Part shown: piece by piece, positions 1-10,639 of the stretch
How positions within the stretch are numbered: position 1 is the first letter of the stretch
Layout of the letters: each line of letters opens with the position of its first letter
From: Ascaphus truei
Taxonomy: Eukaryota; Chordata; Amphibia; Anura; Ascaphidae
DNA: 64,000 nt
Reading direction: 5' to 3'
Assembly (NCBI GenBank): GCA_036426205.1
Contig: CM071568.1
Coordinates: forward strand, 216,670,527 to 216,734,526
Made by a program: the position numbers and the translations under genes
The notes under the pieces: model-generated
What the model was told of the DNA's origin: nothing
What the model saw: the letters and a program-made list of their open reading frames with translations, nothing else
Database searches by the model: none

Positions 1-33
1 CATTGGCTTAAATGCGGGGAGACCTCCCTGGCC

Positions 34-35
<2 letters not shown>

Positions 36-74
<39 letters not shown>
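36..74. repeat. (TA)n microsatellite
   Basis: An uninterrupted run of TA dinucleotides. A second AT tract lies at 211-253. Both border PLE-like sequence. The peptide with repeated Ile-Tyr read through the second tract has no meaning. Confidence 0.95.
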
Positions 75-78
<4 letters not shown>

Positions 79-209
79 CTAAATGGTAAAGCACTCCAAC
101 AGAGTTAGGGTTGCCTTGAGGAAGGTCCCGTTAGGGAACAAAACTTCAATCCTTATCAATAAATATCTGTTGTACGGCTACAGGTGTGCTGGTCCCTTAT
201 TAAATACAA

Positions 210-254
<45 letters not shown>

Positions 255-300
255 AGCCGGCACTCCAATAGTCAACAAATAAAAGTTGCTGCATATCCCA
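75..300 (+). mobile_element. PLE-like terminal fragment with hairpin
   Basis: No coding content is seen. At 114-144 the top strand reads CTTGAGGAAGGTCCC, a short loop, GGGAAC and AAAAC. This is a decayed form of the hairpin found on the bottom strand at 401-436 inside a PLE. The stretch around 250-300 (GGCACTCCAATAGTC and following) resembles the ends of amphibian PLE copies. The assignment rests on this resemblance and on position next to a PLE. Confidence 0.4.
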
Positions 301-840
301 TAAAGTAAAGACAAATTTGCGATACCTTTTTCACGAAATTAGCAGTCACCACTCAGGTAAGTAAAGTAAATACAGTTTGTAATAAACAAAGCACACAATT
401 CCAACGTTTCGGTCCCAACAATGGACCTTCCTCAGGGTCGTGCAGTGAAAGAATGAAAGGCTGTGTAAGCACTAATATGCTAAATAGCAGGAAATTCCTT
501 AGAGCAATACATAGCAGCTAAGGTAACTGCATAAGAGATAATAACCACTTGACAATTTGTATAAATAGTTGCATAAGTATGCACAAAAATATCAATGTGA
601 ATATAAATAGCTGTCACCATCCAAGTGCTTCAATAACAGAGACATTCCTGTAAAAACTTAATCAATGTCCTTAATATGTGTAACACAAGAATAAAAGGAT
701 GTACAACAACAGGAATAACAACGTATCTGATTGTCTATAGTTCTTGCTTCATCCGTGGCTCCTGTGGATAATAAGACATCCTAGTATCGGCAGTCCTTGT
801 TATACGTCATTAGATGCATGGGCTGTTTTATAGAAAACAG
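300..840 (-). mobile_element. PLE 3' untranslated region
   Basis: This is sequence downstream of the stop of the GIY-YIG reading frame on the bottom strand. It contains no long reading frame. Its outer part carries, on the bottom strand at 401-436, CTGAGGAAGGTCC, a loop, then GGACCGAAACG. This is a 5-bp stem followed by GAAAC, resembling part of a hammerhead core. PLEs are known to carry hammerhead motifs, but whether this one is functional is not shown. Confidence 0.5.
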
Positions 841-842
841 CT

Positions 843-1560
843 CAATTTGAAGTCTTCATTGAGTCCCCTTGGGCTCAGCGTATCCAAGTGATGAATCATC
901 TTAGCTTCCAACTGTAGAAGAGTCTTGTTCCGGTCACCACCCCTTACATGGGCTTGCACGATCGGCATGCACTGAAGGGTAGATAGGCCATGTTGACACT
1001 CTTTAGAATGCCTGGCAACTGGTTGATGTTGAGGTCCTCCTTATTGTCTCTATCAGCCAACGCTTTGCGTATTGCAGAACGATGCAGACTCAGTCATTCC
1101 TTTAGCATCAGCATGGTTTTTCCCATGTAGTACAGACCACAGTGACATCGCATAATGTAGACCACATATCTTCACTCACAGTTCATATAGTTCGTGATTT
1201 TGATTTGATTGCCATTATGTGTATGCGAAAATGTTTTACCAAGGATCAAATATTGGCAGTTGATGCAGCCATGGCATTTGTGTACTCCAGCTGGTCTTTG
1301 AAGCCATGTTGTTTTAGCTGCAAATTTGGCAGTGGGGTCTGCTTGGGTCAGTAAGTCCCTTAGGTTACGACCTCTTCTATAACAAAATCGTGGCGGTTGT
1401 GTAAAGTATTTGCCAGTTTTTTTTATCATGTGAAAGAATGTGATAATGTTGTAGGATGTTTGTTTGATGCAACCTGAGGCTGCGCTGAATGTACTCTTGA
1501 TGTTAAACCGGTCATCGTACTCATCCTTTACAGCTGGTTCTAGGAGTCTGCCTCTGTCAG
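843..1560 (-). pseudogene. Penelope-like polyprotein remnant, linker plus GIY-YIG endonuclease
   Basis: Bottom-strand translation gives CYRRGRNLRDLL, a Cys-rich segment with CHGCINC, a decayed GIY-YIG segment (VVYIMRCHCGLYYMGKT), LSLHRSAIRKALADRDN, and after frameshifts the C-terminal block GGDRNKTLLQLEAKMIHHLD and LSPRGLNEDF ending in a stop near 845. This order (linker, zinc-binding cysteines, GIY-YIG nuclease, Gly-Gly-Asp-Arg block) is that of the PLE C-terminus, whose nuclease nicks target DNA during retrotransposition. The reverse-transcriptase core is absent. At least two frameshifts and internal stops make it dead. Around 1560 it meets an oppositely oriented PLE. Confidence 0.85.
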
Positions 1561-1564
1561 TCTG

Positions 1565-2143
1565 GGGTCATTACCTTTGTTGCCCTAGATCAGAGTTTGA
1601 GATTAAAAAGAAAAACTGCTCTACCAAAACTATTTTTGATAAAAGATCTAACGAATTGTCATCTCGTTTTCAGGCCAGAGGCTCTAGCAAATCTAATATT
1701 AGACACGGCAAAAATAAGAGCAATCTTCAACCTCGTGATAGACTCTTAATTCCAAGGGTAAAACAGACCAATGACTTGAACCCCACAGTGCGGTTCATCG
1801 GCACTTACAACAGGAATTGTTCGAATTACAGGAAAACACCCCAGAAGCACTGGTATGTTCTTCGTACTGATCAGGATTTGGATACATTGTTGGGGGAGAA
1901 CAACTTAGTAAGCAGAAGAGCTCCGTACCTTCATGACATGCTAGTGCATAGCCACTATATCGCAAGCAAAGCAGAACATTAACTCTCTACTATCTGTAGA
2001 GGATGTTCAGCATGTCAGTTCATGGTAGCTATTGGATTGATTTTTCTGATTCCAGTAAAAATCACAAGTATTCTATTAGAAAATCTTTAAACTGTAAGTC
2101 TAAGGCAGTAGTATACTGTACTACCCTTTCTGTCCTTGCGATC

Positions 2144-2183
<40 letters not shown>

Positions 2184-2445
2184 GGGATAACTGCGAGGGA
2201 ACTGCGTTTCCGTATATTAGAACGTCAGGAACATTCGTAGTTCATCCCGTGATCTGATCGCAGGGCGTAAATTAACATCAGTTGTTAAACATTTTCATCT
2301 AAAGCACAACTCCGACCCAACTACTTTGAAAGGCATTTGCCATCGATCAGGTTTTTCTTGGAATCAGAGGTGGAGACCTTGAAAAGTCCCTATTTAGATG
2401 TGAATGTCGGTGGATTGCAAAATTCAGCCCAATTGGCTAGATGCT
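1565..2445 (+). pseudogene. Second Penelope-like remnant, opposite orientation
   Basis: The top strand has a 172-residue frame ending at 1982. Its second half reads FIGTYNRNCSNYRKTPQKHW and then VSRRAPYLHDMLVHSHYIA, which matches the PLE region after the reverse transcriptase. In another frame follow CRGCSACQF and KSLNCKSKAVVYC, the zinc-binding and start-of-nuclease segment. An AT microsatellite (2145-2181) interrupts it. Beyond that, fragments such as VVKHFHLKHN and GIRGGDLEKSLFRCECRWIA give the C-terminal block. The family differs from the bottom-strand copy, judged by sequence. It is dead through frameshifts. Confidence 0.8.
2145..2181. repeat. (AT)n microsatellite inside PLE
   Basis: A pure AT run of about 37 bp that breaks the nuclease segment of the plus-strand PLE. 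It may have grown from a short AT seed after insertion. Confidence 0.95.
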
Positions 2446-2449
2446 GCAC

Positions 2450-3053
2450 CAATAGGAAGCCGGCGGAGTTGAACAACGCACACAAGCTCTACGTCAGAAG
2501 CAATCAGCTGGATAGCCAGCATCTGTCTCTAGCACCTTTGCCTATCCCCGCTCCCGCTGAGGAAGCGCCTCCGCTCCGCCTCTCCTCTCATTGGTCCCTC
2601 ACTTCCTTATATGCTCAGCTGTGCCACTGGCACATTGGCTGATTATAATTATTGTTACGTTGCTGTTCTTCTCATCTCTGCCTCCACAGTCTTGTCTTGC
2701 TGAAACTTGTTCTGTGTACCGACCCGGCTTTGCTTTTGGTTTCTGCATCTCCCTACTTCTGACCCCGGCTATCTCTGATGATCCGCACCTCTCCAACCCT
2801 GACCTCGGCACTCGGACAATGACCACTCTCCACACTCCAATCCTGACAACGGCTAATAGTACCTCCAATGTTCCGGACCTCTCCTACTCAGACCCTGGCA
2901 TTTATAACGACAATCCGTACCACTTCAACCCCGACCCAGCTACCTCGACCAACCTACACTCCAGACGGGCCCTAGTGGCTGTGGGTGGCGCTTCTACCCA
3001 TTCCCACCTCAGTCTCGGGGTCCCGCCTTGTTTGTGGTGAGCACAGCGTGACA
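2450..3053 (+). mobile_element. LTR-like sequence (probably solo LTR)
   Basis: The 3' half is pyrimidine-rich and built from phrases such as TGACCCCGGCT, TGACCTCGGCACTCGGACA and CCTGACAACGG, ending GTTTGTGGTGAGCACAGCG and then TGACA. The bottom strand of the better-defined LTR at 42554-43300 has the same style and nearly the same end (CGTGGTGAGCGCAGCG). No gag or pol sequence is seen beside it. The 5' boundary is not resolved and no duplication was recognised. The 149-residue frame across it (2591-3040) is a by-product of the biased composition. Confidence 0.55.
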
Positions 3054-3330
3054 GTCATACACCGGCCGGTGTTAATAGGGGTAAGGTAACATTTATTTTT
3101 CACCTTATACCGCGGGAACAGGAGTTAGAGCTAACATGCAAGAGTGTCTACATTTCTAGTTACTTTTTGTGTATTTTGAATTGAACATCAGATACCAAGT
3201 AATTGTAGTCTACTCTATTACCATTTTCAGACAGTTTGGGTATATATATGTATTTACACACACATACACACACATATGTATAAAGATCAGAAACTTTGTG
3301 AGGTTGGTCATCCCCATTCAGGTGTGTGGT
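3054..3330. other. Unassigned spacer
   Basis: AT-rich, with a short TA/CA-rich tract at 3241-3283. No family or coding potential recognised. It may hold the unrecognised 5' end of the Tc1 relic that follows. Confidence 0.5.
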
Positions 3331-3338
3331 GACCCGTC

Positions 3339-4040
3339 ATGCAACGATCAAAAGAAATCTCAGCGGATCTCAGAAAAGCAGTTATTGTTGCTCATCAATC
3401 TAAAAAGGGTTACAAAACTATTTCTAAGGATTTGGGGCTCCATCAATCCACTGTCTACAAATGGAGAAAGTTCAAGACCACAGTCACTCTACCCAGGAGC
3501 GGTCGTCCTGAACAAAATCTCTCCAAAAGGAAACCGGCAAATTATCCAGGAAGTCACAAAGAACCCAAAAGTAACATACAAGAATCTGCAGGCTACACTG
3601 GCCTTGGCTAATGTGAGTGTTCATGACAACTAACAGAAAAAGACTGAACAAGAATGGTGTTCGTGGAAGGGTAGCTAGGAGGAAACCGCTGCTCTCTAAA
3701 AAGAACACTGCTGCTCATCTGAAGTTCGCCAAAGTGCACATAGATGATCCACAAGACTTCTGGAATAATGTTCTCTGGACAGACGAGTCAAAGGTAGAAT
3801 TTTTTGTCCTCAATGAGAAACATTATGTTTTGCAAAATCCAAACACTGCGTTGGAAAAGAAGAACCTCATCCCAATCGTCAAGGATGGTGGTGGAGTGAT
3901 GGTTTGGGGCTGCTTTGCCAACTCAGGACCTTGACGACTTGCCATCATTTACACAGCCATGAATTCTGCATTGTATCAGAAGATTCTAGAGGAGAATGTA
4001 AGGCCATCCATCCGTGAGCTGACGCTGAACTGAAAGTGGG
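3339..4040 (+). pseudogene. Tc1/mariner transposase relic
   Basis: Translation begins MQRSKEISADLRKAV and continues with AHQSKKGYKTISKDLG, the first paired-type helix-turn-helix of Tc1 transposases, then LPRSGRPEQN, the AT-hook-like GRPR region (here GRPE). After a frameshift come GRVARRKPLLSKKN, HIDDPQDFWNNVLWTDESK (first catalytic Asp in WTDES) and GGGVMVWGCF. A last segment (MNSALYQKILEENVRPSIRE) follows a stop near 3934. Similarity ends near 4030-4040, before the DNDPKH motif that carries the second catalytic Asp, so the C-terminal third is missing. No terminal inverted repeats were found. Non-functional. Confidence 0.9.
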
Positions 4041-4958
4041 TCTAATCTTTGTCAACATGCGCAGTGAATATGCGGTTTCTTTGCAGCTGCGGATATTCAC
4101 GGCTCGGTCTTAAAAATGCACATTTGATTTTTTTTCCTCATCACAAGATATTCTCGCACGAATTTGAATGTCTGCACATTTGCGTTGAATGTTTGTTTGA
4201 CATTCACTTTGGGAGCAATATAAATAGAGGTGCAGCCTCAAGTCTAAGTCGTGGTGTTCTTGGGTTTGGCTTGGTGGGGTGACTAGGTGGCTGCTGCTGC
4301 TTCAAGTATTTTATTATATAATAATATTTACTTAATAAAACTAGTAGCATTTAATGTGACTGGGCTGGCCTGTCTGTGTTCATTCCCAGGGCTGGGCTCT
4401 ACTGTACTGTATGTGCCTATTGTCTAATATATTAATGCAGTATATTAATAATAATTATAGGCTAAACGGTTAGAAATTCCATGCATTATTGAAATCCCTG
4501 CTCTCTTGATTGGTAAAAATTCCGGGCATTATTCATTCAGTAATGGCACAGAATTCAGCCAATCATCATTGAGTTCTTATACACACTGTGTAAGAGTAGC
4601 TTTCAGACAGGGGAGGCGATTGGACAAGAGGCACCAGAAAGACACTGACTCCTCGGGCGTGTCTTGCATGTGTGCGTGTCTGGCGTGTGTGTGGTAAAGT
4701 AAAAGCACAAGAATATGTAGAATATCATGTTGATATTGATTTTTATGACCGCATGTGTGTGTTTTTTATGAAAAGTAAAAAATAAATAAAATAAAACCAT
4801 TTATAGGAACTAGTGGAGTGGCGGGCAGATGCCCAATTGGGGGAGATATTACTGCTACTGGTCTCTGTTGAGCTGACTGAATGAGTTTCAACAGCAGCAC
4901 CCCCAGAACGGCAGGAGGAACACTGAGCAAAGGTTAAGTGCGAGACATATTTCTCTTG

Positions 4959-4991
<33 letters not shown>

Positions 4992-5255
4992 ACACACTGT
5001 GATTACTCGCTGCAGCTCACCAAGAGAGAAAAGAAAGTCCCATGGAGAAAATTGCAGATGTGGAGTAGTAGGTGTACCCAAATTACATGTACGCCTATAC
5101 CAAATCACACAGGCTTTTCCAGAGCTTGATTCCATTTTATACGCCCAAACCAAGAAATGATTTCTTGGCGAGTTTCTAGATTGAAGTGGGGAGGAGTCAT
5201 TCACATCACAGGTCACACTGTCTTCTTTTCCTGCGCTATAGGGTAATTTTCTCCA
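4041..5255. other. Unassigned DNA with a (CT)n tract
   Basis: No family recognised. A CT dinucleotide run occupies about 4957-4990. Frames up to 157 residues here have low-complexity or no recognisable content and I do not call them. Confidence 0.5.
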
Positions 5256-5259
5256 TTGT

Positions 5260-5830
5260 ACTTTACTTCCGGAGCTGTAAGCATCTCCTCCTGCTCCTTA
5301 TCTCCGGCACCTTTTCCTTCTGACGTGTCGCCATGACTGCATGGCGCCAAATGACGGCGCGACTTCACATGGCGATGCCGTAACGTGACACCGCGATTGC
5401 CATGGCAATGCGACATAGCTGGAGATGACAGAGATGAGAAGCAGGAGATGTCGGAGAAGGTAAGAGGCCCCTTGCTTTCCCCCGGCAAACTTCCAGCCGG
5501 CACTGTGATTACTGACCTGTCAACCACCACTGCGCTCCCCAACGACAAAGCCGGAACTGGGGCACAGAGACTGGCAGTGATCAACAAGTCAAGTCACTGC
5601 CATACCACTCAGTGAGGAGAGGGGGGATCCTCATCGGAAGATGCAGGAGTCCGTGTGAGAGCTGGGGGCGGAACTAGTTGGAGAGGACAGAGCTAGTCAG
5701 AGCCTTCGTGTACTCTGCCCGTCCCTGCCCTAAATGCACACTGTGGTGCAGGGGAAGGGTGGGAAGAGTGTGTGTGTGAGTGAGTGAGTGTATATGAGAG
5801 AGAGAGAGTCTGTATGCAAACAAACAAACG
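5260..5830. repeat. GC-rich interspersed repeat (hAT-like?)
   Basis: The segment around 5310-5480 (GGAGAAGGTAAGAGGCCCC and upstream CATGG/GACG-rich sequence) resembles the bottom strand of the hAT MITE at 44970-45207. The segment 5600-5830 (TCAGAGCC, TGTACTCT, AATGCACACTGTGG and then GAGTG repeats) resembles 37675-37760. It is therefore a repeat present at least twice in the window. Ends were not resolved. Confidence 0.45.
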
Positions 5831-6640
5831 AACAGTGTTGATACCACACAAAAGGGGTTAACACCTTAACCATGTTATTGAAATTAGTTCACTTTGTTGC
5901 TTGGAGAGATTGCCCCTTTGCACAACAGTTTGCCTAGCACAGAGTGTAATTGAACAATTATGTATTTTAAACTACTGCACTATACTTGTACTCAGGACAT
6001 ACTTGAAAACGAGCGGTAACTCTCAATGTATTACTTTCTGGTAAAATATTTTTTAAATAAATAAATAACACGACTGAATGGGTATTCACACCATGTTGTC
6101 AAATGCTGCTCCACACATACAACGTTAGAGAGAAAAACTCTCCGTAATCTCTCTATTTTTATAATGTCATAAATGTTCTTTAATGAGCCAAAGGCAGATT
6201 AAAAAAAAACAAACAAACAACAAACGCAAACATTTCGATAAAAGAACGGAGGTGTAAGAATCAGATAACAATGCAATACCAAATAAAAGAACATCCGGTA
6301 ATCTCACTTCAGTGCCAGACAGGTCAGTAACATATCCCGTGCAGTATGAAACACTGCCACTGAAGGGCTGATAATACCATCATCAAGGAAAAGGACAGGA
6401 ACAATGACCTCCTGGCTTTAACCCGTCTGCTTACAGCACACAGGTTAATGCTTTAGGGGCATCAAGAGACCACTCTCTCTTTCTTCCCAGGGCAGTGGGA
6501 ACAGAGACATGGCTACTGTGGATCGGAGATTCTCCCCGCTGTTAATGATCGTCTGCTGATAAACACAGCTCCTCTCCTCTGCTAATCACTAATTCCCAGT
6601 GTAAGGAAAGGAGCAGGACACTACTGATCAGCACGCCGGC
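5831..6640. other. Mostly unassigned, with a LINE tail
   Basis: Apart from the L2-like tail at 5990-6068, I see nothing recognisable. A CAAACAAA-rich patch lies at 6207-6228. Confidence 0.5.
5990..6068 (+). repeat. L2-like LINE 3' tail, 5'-truncated
   Basis: It reads ACTCAGGACATACTTGAAAA, CGAGCGGTAACTCTCAATG, TATTACTTTCTGGTAAAAT and then AAATAAATAAATAA. The same tail closes the longer L2-like copies at 27330, 31350 and 56805. Very short 5'-truncated copies are normal for target-primed LINE insertion. Confidence 0.75.
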
Positions 6641-6644
6641 ATAT

Positions 6645-6877
6645 GGCCTCGTCCAGGGTGGCGCTGAGCGGGCGCGCCTGCTCACGCTGGACACGTTGCG
6701 ACAATGCACGTGGCCTGTGTGAGCGGGCGGGCGCGCCTGCTCGGCGCTCAGCCGCTTGCCGAGCAAACAAAATTGATTTTGCTGATCGCAAGCGCGTCAC
6801 GTGAGCGGTTCGCCCAATGACGTTGTGGCCCCGCCCCCAGACACATAGCCGGCCAGGAATCCACCCTGGACGAGGCC
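6645..6877. mobile_element. Harbinger-type MITE
   Basis: A 233-bp GC-rich element with a perfect 17-bp inverted terminal repeat (GGCCTCGTCCAGGGTGG at the left, its complement at the right). The right flank is TTA; the left flank is TAT, so one base of the expected TTA/TAA duplication differs. GGC-type termini with a 3-bp TWA target are typical of PIF/Harbinger. No transposase is present, so it is non-autonomous. Internal sequence (CACGTGAG, TTCGCCCAATGA) is shared with the element at 36837-37153. Confidence 0.75.
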
Positions 6878-6880
6878 TTA

Positions 6881-7446
6881 ATCAGCTGCCCGGAGCGGCG
6901 AGCGGTTCCTACCCGCGGCTTCAACATCTGAGCAAAGTGGATAGAAAGGCAGGGCCGATTCTTTCCCCCTCCATGTCGTGCATTCCCCCCTATGTGACTA
7001 TGCTCCCCCATATCACTTACGTTCTTACCAGTCCACCCAGCCCTTCTCACTGTCCATGTTTCTCTCTCTCTATCAGTGGAATGACACGGGCTGACCATAT
7101 TTATATTGTTTGCTCAACTGCAATGCCGTCCTGAGAGACCCTTGTTCAGAGACAAATTACATAATTTAGTGTTGTAGATTTGGTGAGGCTAAAACAGACA
7201 CTGGAAACTTGCTTTTTCCCCCCACTGGCCCCTATTTAATATGCGGTAGAGCTACAGTACTTCTCCGTCAGGAAAGCTTCATTTCACCAGGCTTCCTTAA
7301 CCCAGAGAAGTAGCTTTGCAGCATATTAAACAGGGCAGCGGATGGACATTTTGTTATTCAGAATGCCTGCTGGGGACATCATTGCCTAGAGCTTGTAAGT
7401 AATAAGTGCCAATGACAAGGTTATTAGGCCTCTTGGGTCAAATGCA
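6881..7446. other. Unassigned DNA
   Basis: No repeat family, tandem repeat or coding signal recognised. Confidence 0.5.
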
Positions 7447-7449
7447 TTT

Positions 7450-7644
7450 GGCTACGCTTATAGTGCCGGCGACGGTGATGTCAGGCTGCGGTCGCTGGAA
7501 AAACCAAATTGAGATGACTTCCAGCGATCGCGATCAAGCCGTCGCTCCGTCGCGTGGCACTTACTATAAGTGCACGCGACAGCGGCAATGCATTTGTTTT
7601 GATGCGACGTCGCATTGCTGTCTGCCGGTGCTATAAGTGCAACC
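7450..7644. mobile_element. Harbinger-type MITE
   Basis: The left end reads GGCTACGCTTATAGTGCCGG and the complement of the right end reads GGTTGCACTTATAGCACCGG. These form an imperfect terminal inverted repeat of about 25 bp. Flanks are TTT and TAA. It ends exactly three bases before the next element, and the intervening TAA serves both. Confidence 0.65.
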
Positions 7645-7647
7645 TAA

Positions 7648-8313
7648 GGGCTCGAGCACGCATGGCGCTTCGCGGCGCCGCTTGGCTGCATGCACCTCCG
7701 TCTGCTGGGCGATGTGTGATCATCCCCAGCAGAAGGAATGATACGACACACCACGCCCCCACGTGACGCGCTCAGCCTACTACCCAGCAGACGGAATGAT
7801 CTGCGAGCGAGCGGGCGGGGGGAGCGGGCTGGGGGGAGCAGGCTGGAGGGAGCGGGCCATAGGGAGAGTCCGTGGAGAAGCCACTGTATCCCCCTGTTCC
7901 CCAGGCGCTAACAATTAGAGCGCAAGCTCTGCAGGGCAGGCGCTGTGCCTGTATCATTCACACATTCTTAGTAATACATTATAAAATTACATACACACAC
8001 CAATATAATAAATATTAATATAGCATATGTTTAATATCTCCCTGTCCCCACTGCCGAACCACCAGATGACATGTCGTCCCCCGTCCCCCCTGCTGAGTCT
8101 CAATTTCAGCAGCCAATTTGATTGGCTGCTGAAACTGACGTCGCGCTGCTGCAGCCAGGAATCACAGTTTGGAAAGACTCCAGCTACGGCAGCAGCGGCG
8201 ACGCCGTGCTTCGCAGCCAATGGTAGTTTCAACAATGAACACTACCATTGGCCGCCAGGGGTCGGTGACGAACGCGAGCGCACACGTCGTATAGCGCAGT
8301 GTGCGCTCCAGCC
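7648..8313. mobile_element. Harbinger-type MITE, 666 bp
   Basis: The left end GGGCTCGAGCACGC is matched by the complement of the right end, GGCTGGAGCGCACAC. The element is flanked by TAA on the left and TTA on the right. It is GC-rich outside an AT-rich patch at 7970-8030 and has no transposase frame. Internal short inverted repeats include CAGCAGCCAATT against AATTTGATTGGCTGCTG near 8108-8130. Confidence 0.6.
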
Positions 8314-10385
8314 TTAAGAGTTCCAGGTATCAGGAATATCTAATGAAGTGGTCACTATTGTTAGGCTTTTGGGGAAGACATTTGTACTGTGGTTTTGTTC
8401 ATCATTTATTTATGTGACGACATAGTTCACAGAACAATACAACTGGTGCGCAACACAATAGCAACAATGTATGCAAAACATATTAAACAGTTCACATACA
8501 GTATACTAGAATAGTATGAATGTTGTATTAGCCAAGTCTGTCCTGAACTGGAGATTTGACTTGTATACTGTACCTCCCAAAACACTCATCTATACCAACA
8601 TGTGGAGAGATACCTATGCACACCCGAGATACAAGAGAAATCAGCAAATATAACCAATTTCAATATAATTTGCATATTCAAGGTGACCTTATTTCCCAGG
8701 GATCACCGTTGTATTCTCTCTCTCGTCTGGATTACAAAGACTTGGCGTATCGCTTGCGAATTTCTGAAAATCAGCCGCAGTTTATTTTGCAGCTGGAGAA
8801 GGGCAAATTTTAGTGGATGGGCTTACTTGGGTGAAAGTTTTACACACCTCTAGCTCTGAGGTTGCTCGCTATCTAGTGACTGAGACTCCCTGCTCTTGGA
8901 ATGCAAACCGTGCAGGAAAGCGACCGTAACATTGGAACAAATCCAATGTGCTGAAGACACTTCTGTGCTCAGCAGAGGCAGAGAACAATAGAAATGAGCA
9001 GTATGGTCCACAGGAATTCAATGAGCCGGCATTGAATCAGAGACGAAGCAAAGAAAATCCAAGTGGTTTTTTGGGTGCTCGCTCTACAATATATCCATAT
9101 TATCCCTACACTTCGATACTGCTACTGCTTAGCAACAGTTTTGCCACGAATCAGACAGACCCGTCTGTGTTCTGTGCAGATTTTATCTTTATATGGCTCT
9201 GGTCTCAGTTTAAAAACTAGAGGCAGGCCCACGGAGGGACCAAAAATATCGGGACTTTGGCATGTCACTTGGTATGAGTTGAATAAATATTTTTGTTTCA
9301 ACGCTTAACCATTGCTGGCTTATATAGTTTCTGTGGGATACACTTCCTTACTGTGCTTCTCTTGGCATTCACCATTTAGTAATATATATTGTGATAGAGG
9401 CAGGAGGAGGAGGAGTGATTTTTATGTTTGCTGGCTTTGCAATGTGAAGCTGGTATTAACCGACAAGCCAGTCATATAATAATATTACGATGGGTAAAAC
9501 TTGCGCAAACTCTTCACTGCACAGGGCAGGCATAATGCATGTGAGATAGGAACAGGAAGGGGTCATTTACAAAGGTCTCCCAGCTGCAAAATATGGGCTG
9601 AACAATTGCAAACATTATTTATTGATTTTAAATCAATTGCTTCCTCTGGGATAGACCCAACGATGTGCATGTTTCCAGTTATTTTTATTATTTGCACAAA
9701 TTAAGATGAATGTGTATTTTCACTTTTAAAATCAAGGAAAAAAGATAAAATTGGTAGAAAAGTTGCGATTGTTTTTCTCTTTTTTTGAACTACTAACTAA
9801 CACTGTCTCAAAGCCTATTGGTAGTGTAGACAAAATAAAATGTATTGATGCCCCAAATTCCGTCCATACAAATACTGGAACACAAGTTTATAGTTACACA
9901 CTGGCAGACACTGCTAATTAAACATAGGCAGCTAGCACACATTCTGACAACATTCACATTGGTGTGTACAGGATCACACACTGCCAGGCACCAAGATGCA
10001 CCCGGTAAGGGAGATGAGACAAATATAATGGGCAATTAGGTAAAGTGTGTCCCAAATAAACCTCTATTTCCAAAGAACTGTGAAATTCATTAATAAACAC
10101 TGCTTGCTGCCTATGAAAATACCTACTTTGCTTATGTCTTGGGCTGGCTCTGAATCCAACATATGCTACCAAGTAAAACTGCACTTTTTTTTCCCTTCAT
10201 TTTAAATAATACACATTTTGGAAGCAGTGCTACACAAACAGTGAATTGGTGAAAGGAATCCCACAGATTCTTGAAAGGACCCAGGACACAGACGGAAGTT
10301 TTAAAAAAAACAGGTCAGGGCTTTATGCTAACGCAGGAGGGGCAGAGTCTCCTGGTACCTATTACTCAGGGCTCCAGCTGTGATC
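8314..10385. other. Unassigned DNA
   Basis: About 2 kb with no recognised family. Frames at 8556-8853 and 8948-9308 overlap in several registers and show no domain. The 9230-9310 stretch (TTGAATAAATATTTTTGTTT) has a polyadenylation-like signal and might be the edge of a retroelement, but this is weak. Confidence 0.45.
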
Positions 10386-10393
10386 GTTTAGAT

Positions 10394-10494
10394 CAGAGAT
10401 GGGCAACTTCAGTCCTCAAGGGCCACCAACAGGTCAGGTTTTCAGGATATCCCTGCTTTTAGCACAGGTGGCTCAAATCAGTGACCCACCCCTG
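10394..10494. mobile_element. hAT-type foldback MITE, short copy
   Basis: Begins CAGAGATGGGCAACTTCAG and ends CCCACCCCTG. It is flanked by GTTTAGAT (10386-10393) and GTTTTGAT (10495-10502), an 8-bp duplication with one mismatch, which is diagnostic of hAT. Internal sequence (GGGCCACCAACAGGTCAGG) is shared with the copies at 31720-31889 and 36030-36152. It is shortened relative to the palindromic 31.7-kb copy. Confidence 0.85.
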
Positions 10495-10639
10495 GTTTTG
10501 ATAGCGGATCAAGTGGCACACCTCTGTAGCCACGTAAATCAATAACAAAGCGTGCTGTAATCGCTGTAAATAGGAGTAATAAAAGGCACTTTGTGTTGCA
10601 ATAAATGGATATCTGGAAGCGCGTTTGGTATTTATTAGA

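Noticed and set aside
83..271. Frame with repeated Ile-Tyr
   Set aside because: Translation of an AT microsatellite; the same applies to similar frames at 2003, 29728, 40126, 50021 and 63475.
2591..3040. 149-residue frame
   Set aside because: Lies in LTR-like pyrimidine-rich sequence and has no domain.
8556..9308. Overlapping 80-90-residue frames as small genes
   Set aside because: No domain, no conserved composition, and neighbouring frames are equally open.
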